Part shown: positions 8,037 to 14,672 of the stretch, piece by piece | Numbering within the stretch: the first letter of the stretch is position 1 | How the letters are laid out: every line of letters begins with the position of its first letter | Assembly: GCA_000697335.1 (NCBI GenBank) | Contig: JNEM01012827.1 | Coordinates: 1-14,672, forward strand | Length of the DNA: 14,672 nucleotides | Direction: 5' to 3' | DNA from: Conidiobolus incongruus B7586 | Taxonomy: Eukaryota > Entomophthoromycota > Entomophthoromycetes > Entomophthorales > Conidiobolaceae | Notes under the pieces: generated by a model | Database searches by the model: none | What the model saw: the letters and a program-made list of their open reading frames with translations, nothing else | Told to the model about the DNA's origin: nothing | Translations under genes and position numbers: made by a program

Positions 8037-10477
8037 CAATTCTATTCCTTTTTAAGTGCTATAGATATTGCTTTCTGTCACCATGTTCCTAAATATAAAT
8101 TAGAAGTCAAAAAGCTTGACCAGCACCTTATGCCCATTCATGGTAATTTTAACTTAAACATCCAAACTATTCCTAATCAAAATCCAGTCTTTCCAATGCT
8201 TATAGGCATTAATGATAAGGGCTTGAATGCTTGGGATAAATAAGAATAAATTTATTGATATATTAAATTTGTATTGTATTAATATCAGTACATTAGACCT
8301 AGTAAAAATCAAGTAATAACACCCGGTTGGCTACATTTGTGTGATACTAAAGAAGAATTTACCATAATCGATAAAAAGAAATGAGTGAAAAGGCTTTAAA
8401 TATATTTATATATTTGAATTAGCATATTAAGTATATTATTGCTAAATTAAATTAAACATGGAGAATCACCATGCTTTAGAGCACCCTCAGCTATATAACC
8501 TATTGGGCTGTTTATGTTTTCATAATTTGAAAACACACAGCTTTCAATATTGGTTCAACTTCTCTGCAGCATTACACAAAGCACCTTATACTCAAGAATC
8601 TTTGAAACATGCTTAAGACTTTTTTGGACAACATGGGGTATATTCTTCTATCTTTTTCAATTTTTATTATATTTAATGCAATCAATATAGGTTCAAAAAA
8701 TACAATCCTTAGTTCAGAATATTGATTTAAGTTTATCTAGTCAATGAATATTCTTCCTTAAGGTGCATAAGCATGAACAACTGGAACAGGCAGACTATGA
8801 GTCCTTGCCACTCTCTTCATGGAATCAATTTAATTCAATCAAAGAAATGAGGGACTTTTCAATACCATTCAACACATAGCGATGACAGTTTTAAGTTAAT
8901 TGTGTTGCATAGGTCATTTTAGCTTATTTAGACCCTTCTGGTTTATTCGACACTCTATCATGGCCTCTTAGAAATGTCTTGCTTTACTTTAAAAATTACT
9001 ATCATTTAAAGAAAATCAAATTATTCTGCATCAAGCAATTTGTTGGAGATGCTAAATTCCACCCAGCCCTCTCTCCTGTGATTGAGATCAATTTAGGTAT
9101 TGAATCCGATATTCAACAGAATAAAATCAGTTTGACCGGTTGGGAGAGATACCTTGAGCAAAAACTAAAACCAAAGGTTGTTGACTTGAGTGCGATGACG
9201 GATGCAATCAGGCAACTTTTTTTCATCCTCCACATTGGAACATACCAACTATTTTAAACTGATAGATTGACTGAGACTTCTGTTGATCTAAATCTAAAAC
9301 TTATGAAGTGGCGCCTAGTTCCCAACCTTAATTTAGAGAAACATAGCAATCTCAAGTGCTTTTGCTAGGTGCAGGCACTTTAGGATGCCAGGTTGTAAGA
9401 ATTCCATTACTAATTTTCATCTTTTATTGATTATTTGCAAGCTAAACTACTTTTCGGCATATGAAATGGAAAATATTACTTTTTTTAGATAATGGAAAGG
9501 TGAGCTATTCCAATCCCGTAATCCAGAGCTTGTTTGAATTTGAAGATTGTTTTAACGGTGAGAAACCTAAAGCGAAGTGTGCAATCGAGAAATTAAGAAA
9601 TATATATTCCACAGTGGTATATGGTTTCCAATCATTTGGACCATTATATTATATTTATCTTCTAAATAGATATCCGAAGGATATCAATTAACCATTCCCA
9701 TACCAGGACACCCTATTGCTGAGCAAGAAAAAGATTTAACAAAGAGCAACATCCTAAAACTGAGCGAGCTCATTGAAACCCATGATATGGTTTATTTACT
9801 TACTGTTAGTCGAGAAAGTCTTTGGTTGCCGACCCTTCTTTGTAGTCATTTTAACAAACCTCTTATCAATACCGCACTGCGATTTGATTCATATGTAGTC
9901 ATGAGACATGGTGCTCAAATTCAAGGAGAAAATATTAAAAAATTGGGATGCTATTTCTGTACAGATGTTGTTGCACCAACCGATGTAAGTATTATTCCAG
10001 AGTATTTTTAATAATTAGTCTAATATTGATTTATTGTTGTCACTCTCTGAGTGAATACTGGATCAACAATGTATTGTGACTCGTCCAGAATTAGCTTCAA
10101 TAGCTGATGCATTAGCAGTGGAGCTCCCCATATCTATGCTACACCATCCTCTTATGGAGCACTTGCTAAACCATCAAGTAATTATACTAATGAAATCAAC
10201 TCGCAACCTCAATCTGAACTTGGAAATGTACCTCATTAAATAGGTGGATCACTAAACAGTCCAGACAATGATTCTTGAAGGACTTACATACTCCCAGTGT
10301 ATAGCTTGTGCTTCTAAAGTTGTAGAAGCATATCGTACTGATGGTATTGAATTTCCATTCAACAGCTTTCAAAAACCTGAATATTTGACACTCCTAGCAG
10401 GGTTAGACCATTTATTAGATGATGATTTGGTCGGCATGACCTAATGGGCTTGAGAGGATGACGACGATGATTTCTGA
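8037..10477 (+). pseudogene. ATG7: ATG7 pseudogene (E1-like enzyme for Atg8 and Atg12)
   Basis: Atg7 activates Atg8 and Atg12 for autophagy. Nearly its whole length is recognisable, in order: SFLSAIDIAF (about 8043), GWLHLCDTKEEFTIIDKK (about 8325-8378), the KTHSFQYWFNF segment (about 8530), SGLFDTLSWPLRN (about 8938-8976), [18 protein letters not shown] (about 9288-9341), the nucleotide loop GAGTLGC (about 9368-9388), DNGKVSYSNPV, MRHG, GCYFC, then LDQQCIVTRP with the catalytic Cys at 10070-10072, and the acidic tail EDDDDDF. It is broken. In-frame stops interrupt the homology near 8614, 8745, 8877, 10052, 10237 and 10442. The frame changes near 9240-9270, 9362, 9440-9490, 9665-9693, 10150 and 10262. 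No in-frame ATG precedes the first segment. Introns of the same size class are still visible (8638-8690, 9395-9441, 9985-10039); the one near 8241-8288 lacks its GT donor. Missense changes also hit conserved sites: the usual DSRESRW reads VSRESLW. Confidence 0.92.
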
Positions 10478-11309
10478 TATGTATATCAATAATAACCATA
10501 ACTTTGTAAATCGTTCAATTTTATATTTCTTTGATTAACAAAACCAATAAGCAATTAAATTTCCAGAGTATTAATAATATACACATTTTTCTGTCTCCTC
10601 AAGTATTACCTCAATTATTTTTAAATCAACTATAAAAATATTAGATATCATTTAGGCATTATAGGATATTTAATATTTTGAATTAATTCCAATTTATTAA
10701 TAATTGAATATAATTGATTTTATTGACCTCGGCATTAAAAATATTTGAATTTTATGTATATAATGATAAAATTATTAACGGTATTCTGATTTAAAAAACA
10801 ATCATAATAAAATAAGATTAATATATGTTTTAAATTTATTGCTGAAAGTCAAAATAAGACTCCAATTAGTTTGAAAATAAATGGTTATATTGGTTTATAT
10901 GTCATTTTTCAGAATGATATATATCAGGCAAATAAAATTTTGATAATACATTCATCAAATTTATGATTGCTATAGCGATCATATTGAATATTTATATTTA
11001 AACTAACAATTAAGGTTAAAATCCAAAATTGATATATATTGTGGTGAAAAATTATTTGATGTATTTAATATTAAGTGTTTAGTAAGACAATATCATTTTA
11101 TTATTTTTGGCAAATTTAAATTTATAATTAAAATACTTAATTGTTATTTTTAGTCACTATATACTGAACGATTTGATTTTATATGTAAAACATCTATTAT
11201 TAATATATAATTTTCAAGTCTAAATAGCTATAATTATTTGTATCAAATGTATTATCACAATTATTAATTGATCCAAGTCTAAGAAAACTAGTTTCTATTC
11301 TAGAATTAT
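10478..11309. other. Convergent intergenic region, no supported gene
   Basis: AT-rich sequence between the 3' end of the ATG7 remnant and the 3' end of the PRPP synthetase gene. I see no reading frame, no RNA gene and no strong polyadenylation signal on either strand. Confidence 0.6.
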
Positions 11310-12508
11310 CTAAAGGGGAGTTTTGAAAAGATAAGAAATAGATTCACCATTATGAGTACGACGAATAGCTTCAGCAAATGTTCCACTGACATCGATAATA
11401 ACGAGTTTGCTTGACATTCTTCTTTTTTCTTCCGGAATAGGATATGTATTAGTAACAACAAGCTAATAATTATTAGTTTTGGTGAATATTGAGAATTTTG
11501 AATATAAATACCTGATGGATAGATTCACAGCATTCAATGGTGGGTAACGCATCTCCTGAGAGAATTCCATGTGTTGCAATAATGATGACTCTTTGGGCTT
11601 TGCCAAATTTCATAAGGTAATCTGCAGCTTGAATAAATGAACCAACTTTATCACACATATCATCCTAAGGGAAAAATTATAGTCCACTCAAAATTATTTA
11701 ATAATTTTAGACCTACCACTAAAAAGGCGACTTTATTTTCTACTTCACCAACTAAAGTAATCCCTTCTTCTTTATTCCCTGACTGTAGCCCTTGACCATC
11801 ATTGTGGATAATGGCAAAATCAAGATCTAAAGAATCAGCCAAAGAAGTAACTCTATAAAACAAATCAAATAATTATCACAAATTGATCCAGAATAAATTA
11901 AATCAAAATGTTAATACCTTTTGGCACCACCAGCATTTTTTGCTACTACCACACCATTTCTATAGTCAGGTACTCTATCTTTAACCCATTTAGTGATGGA
12001 GGGTTCAGCAAACAAATTGTCTATTGGTTTTTGGAAAAATCCTTGCATTTGAGAAGCATGAAGATCCATAGTGATAAAATGGTCGGCACCAGCGACATTA
12101 AGCATATTTGCAATCACTAAATTTTATATTAATTAAAAATTTGCACTTTTCAAATATATATAAATTAAAAATATTACATTTAGCAGTGATAGCACCTCTT
12201 TGTTGCTTCTTTTTAGATTGTTTAGAATAAGGGTAATAGGGCACGATAACAGTTATTCTTCTCGCTGAAGCAGTTTTACATGCGTTGATCAAAATTAATA
12301 GTTCCATGAGATTGTCATTTACTTTGCCAGAGCCGGATTGGATAATAAAGACATCTTCATCACGAACTGAAGTCCCTACTTCTACACCAGTTTCGCCATT
12401 GGAAAATTTTTTGCTAATGAGGGGGGCTAAAGGGTGACCTAAGCGCTCAGAGATCAAATTGGCTAACTCTGGGTGAGAAGATCCTGCAAAAATTTTAACT
12501 TGTCTCAT
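11310..12508 (-). CDS. PRS: PRPP synthetase family protein, likely non-catalytic or regulatory subunit
   Basis: The family makes 5-phosphoribosyl-1-pyrophosphate from ribose 5-phosphate and ATP, in the cytosol. Five exons (12178-12508, 11918-12116, 11717-11852, 11512-11664, 11310-11462) join in frame to 323 residues, the usual length being about 318-320. The introns are 61, 65, 52 and 49 bp, all GT-AG. Clear family blocks are KFSNGET (34-40), [11 protein letters not shown] (61-71), [12 protein letters not shown] with His130 (127-138), GGAKRVTSLAD (173-183), [10 protein letters not shown] (223-232) and [15 protein letters not shown] near the C-terminus. Several catalytic features differ from canonical enzymes. 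The flexible loop after FAIIH lacks the Lys and Arg of the KER motif. The usual SPDAGG reads AKNAGG, and DDMADTCGT reads DDMCDKVGS. These resemble the eukaryotic paralogues that act within heteromers (mammalian PRPSAP). Which fungal PRS paralogue it corresponds to is unresolved. Confidence 0.93.
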
Positions 12509-13069
12509 TTGATATGTGATTGGTTTAGTAAATAGAAAGATAGAGATTTGATGTGTGTTGGTTTGGGATTAAGGATGATTTTGTAAGGTAAGGAATAATT
12601 TGCTTAAATATTTTATGCCTATCCATTTTTATCACAATGCTTCATTCTTATTTGCTTATTTTGCTGTTACAAAGAATAGAATTATCTCATTTCATTAATG
12701 TAAATCAGTTTGATAAAATGATGTTGTCATCGATTTCTCATTTGATGGATATTTTGCCTTATTCATCTCTTCATCAACTGAACTCAGGAATGAGAATATT
12801 TCTATACTTTTAGTGGAGCTACTTATATCAGCAACTTAGCAAAGCATCAGCACTCATTTTAGCAGTCATATATAGATAGATTGTCAATGTTTTTTTGTTG
12901 AAATTTAAACCTTATTAACTATATATTATTTATGTATATTACAAGCAAGAAATTTATATTTAATCTTGATTAAATCATTGATCTTGATTATATTAAAAAA
13001 TTTTATTGAATTGTTGAAAAGTATTAATTAGAGATATATTATTTTCGTATAATTAAATTTGCCCAAAGT
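12509..13069. other. PRPP synthetase upstream region with a possible decayed small ORF
   Basis: This holds a near-match to the shared upstream element (12562-12569) and a 58-codon plus-strand frame at 12637-12813. That frame, and about 25 codons after its stop, contain an L-P-x-S-S-L-H-Q-L stretch followed by W-S-Y-L-Y-Q-Q, loosely like an F-box. The composition is less AT-rich than the flanks until about 12890. Beyond that it is AT-rich without visible features. Confidence 0.5.
12562..12569 (-). promoter_or_regulatory. Near-match to the shared upstream element (ATCCCAAA)
   Basis: On the gene strand the context is TTAATCCCAAAC, 54 bp upstream of the PRPP synthetase start. It differs at one base from ATCCCATA. 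As a single degenerate match it is weak evidence by itself. Confidence 0.3.
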
Positions 13070-13244
13070 TGATCAAATATGATCATCCTTGTCCAAGTTT
13101 TGCATGGAGTCTAGAGACCCCAAGGGGGTAAGTTCCAATACCAGTCCTGAAAGACTGACTGTTAGATACCCAAGAAATATATTTCTAGCAGAACTATTTT
13201 TTCAAATTATCTCTTCATAGTATTCAAGACACTTGAAAGTCTTG
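13070..13244. other. GC-richer island with a run of short inverted repeats
   Basis: The following lie in order: TGATCAAATATGATCA (13070-13085); GTCTAGAGAC (13109-13118); GGGTA at 13126-13130 pairing with TACCC at 13167-13171, enclosing CAGTC (13142-13146) and GACTG (13153-13157) with a 6-base loop; the palindrome AGAAATATATTTCT (13173-13186); and CAAGAC (13225-13230) with GTCTTG (13239-13244). The nested pair forms a plausible two-helix hairpin. No protein family or known RNA class was recognised. It could be a structured RNA gene or the remnant of a repeat; I cannot choose between them. Confidence 0.4.
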
Positions 13245-14672
13245 CTTAACCAAAGTCATATATATAAATATTTATAAATACCACATGTTTTTCTTGTGTA
13301 ATATTTATTACAAAGATTACCTTGGACGAATAGTATTCTTTTTTATTTTTAAACCTTATTTAAATCTATTACTTGATATTTTTACTATTACTCTCAATAT
13401 ATAATCCTTAATAAATTTGTTAACTCCTCTCACTATCTTTGAGTTTCAAAATTAAAAAATTACTAATGTGATACTCTTGTTATTTAATTTGGTAAGTAAT
13501 ATGTATTTTAATTTTTAAGATAATTTTTTTAATTCTAATACTTTAATGATTTTTATAACTTTAAAATACTGACAATATATTTAATGTTAATTTATTTTAT
13601 AACACTTTTTGAAACAAAATAATTAATTTTTAATATTTTATTTTATTAATAAATATAAAGAAATAATTATAAAAGTTTATATTGAAAGATAAAAATTAAT
13701 ATTTTTTGATTATATTTTTAAATTTATTTATTATTAAAGTTATTAAATTATAGTAATTTACCAAGTAATATTTTTAATAAAAATGATAGAAATCAAATTA
13801 TTATTTTAATGGTTTAGATATTTAAGTTAATGAATTATTTCATTAAATAAGGCGAAAAAAATAGCAATTTTATATACAAATTTATATCAATTGATTCAAA
13901 TGAGTTTTTTTAGTTTTATACTTGGAAGTTAAATTTATAACAAGATTAATATTGCTGATCTTATAATAGCTATTTATTAATTTATTATAAATATTATAAG
14001 GAGTTTTTAATACCTATAGGCTTTATTTTTATTATAATTAAATTTAACTATTCATTTGATAGTTTTCTATTTCAAAATATTATAATATGAATATTATAAA
14101 TATCAAATTAATATATTAGTATCTGTTAAATTAATATAGCCTAATTAATTTTGCTCAATAATCACTTATTAATGATATTGATTTATTTTAATATCGTTCA
14201 TTTTATTGTAAAATATGAATAATTTTTAAGAAATAATATTTTTTGATTTTAAAAAAATATTAATACTTTTGAAAAATCATAACCATTAATATTTTTAATA
14301 TTATATGAATATTTTTTCAATATCAATAAAAAATTTCAAATTAAATATTATAAAGCTATTTATAATAATACCTTCACATATAGTTTGTTAGTATAATTAT
14401 GATAATAATGTTTTAGTTTTCCCTCATTTAATAAAATTTTTAATATTATATGGTCTCTCAAATCTGATCAAAATTATTGGAATAATAAAATAGTTGTCAT
14501 ATTCAACTAGAAACTAAAAATAAAAATATTACAAATATTAATAATAAGTCTTTAGCTGAGATTCCTTATAAATTATATATTTATATACTACTCCAATAAG
14601 TAATAAATAAATTATTTTAAAAAATTTTAGATATAAATAATAAGATCTAATTTAGTCAATATATTTTTATAT
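13245..14672. other. Very AT-rich flank, no supported gene
   Basis: Apart from a slightly GC-richer start to about 13450, this is nearly all A and T. It contains no substantial open frame, no RNA gene and no recognisable repeat family. Its composition mirrors the left end of the window. Confidence 0.6.

Noticed and set aside
8037-10477. A non-standard genetic code (TAA or TGA read as an amino acid) as the explanation for stops in ATG7
   Set aside because: Neighbouring intact genes end in TAA or TAG and contain no internal stops, and recoding would not explain the frame changes.
13100-13175. Possible tRNA or U1 snRNA in the GC-richer island (a GTTCCAATACC stretch resembling box B; ACTTACC on the minus strand)
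   Set aside because: No cloverleaf with a 7-base anticodon loop closes, and the sequence after ACTTACC does not match U1 stem-loop 1.
13070-13480. A solo LTR or other retroelement fossil beginning near TGTTAGA at 13158
   Set aside because: No terminal repeat pair, target duplication, primer-binding site or recognisable protein segment could be seen.

Overview
The window looks like nuclear DNA from a eukaryote, most probably an early-diverging (zygomycete-grade) fungus with a very AT-rich genome. The reasons are short GT-AG introns of 49-65 bp, single-exon genes beside multi-exon ones, a nuclear gene for a mitochondrial ribosomal protein with a leader-like N-terminus, and a fungal-type gene set (uL2m, Arp4, chorismate synthase, Atg7, PRPP synthetase). 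The lineage cannot be fixed more closely by eye.

Layout. 1-1490: AT-rich, no supported gene. 1491-2567 (-): mitochondrial ribosomal protein uL2m, one exon. 3380-4888 (-): actin-related protein 4, four exons. 5656-6852 (-): chorismate synthase, one exon. 8037-10477 (+): a decayed copy of ATG7, the E1-like autophagy enzyme, with several stops and frame changes and damaged splice sites. 11310-12508 (-): a PRPP synthetase family protein, five exons, altered at residues normally needed for catalysis. 13070-13244: a GC-richer island with a run of short inverted repeats. 13245-14672: very AT-rich, no supported gene.

The genes are separate housekeeping genes, not an operon or a mobile cluster: mitochondrial translation, chromatin remodelling, the last shikimate step, autophagy (lost at this locus) and nucleotide precursor supply. 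Two observations stand out. First, an 8-bp element, ATCCCATA, was found by eye only four times in the window, once upstream of each of uL2m, ARP4, chorismate synthase and ATG7, always in the sense orientation of the downstream gene; a one-mismatch form lies upstream of the PRPP synthetase gene. Second, the ATG7 copy is clearly broken while its neighbours are intact, so either autophagy conjugation has been lost or a second copy exists elsewhere. I found no convincing mobile element, CRISPR array, tRNA or rRNA.
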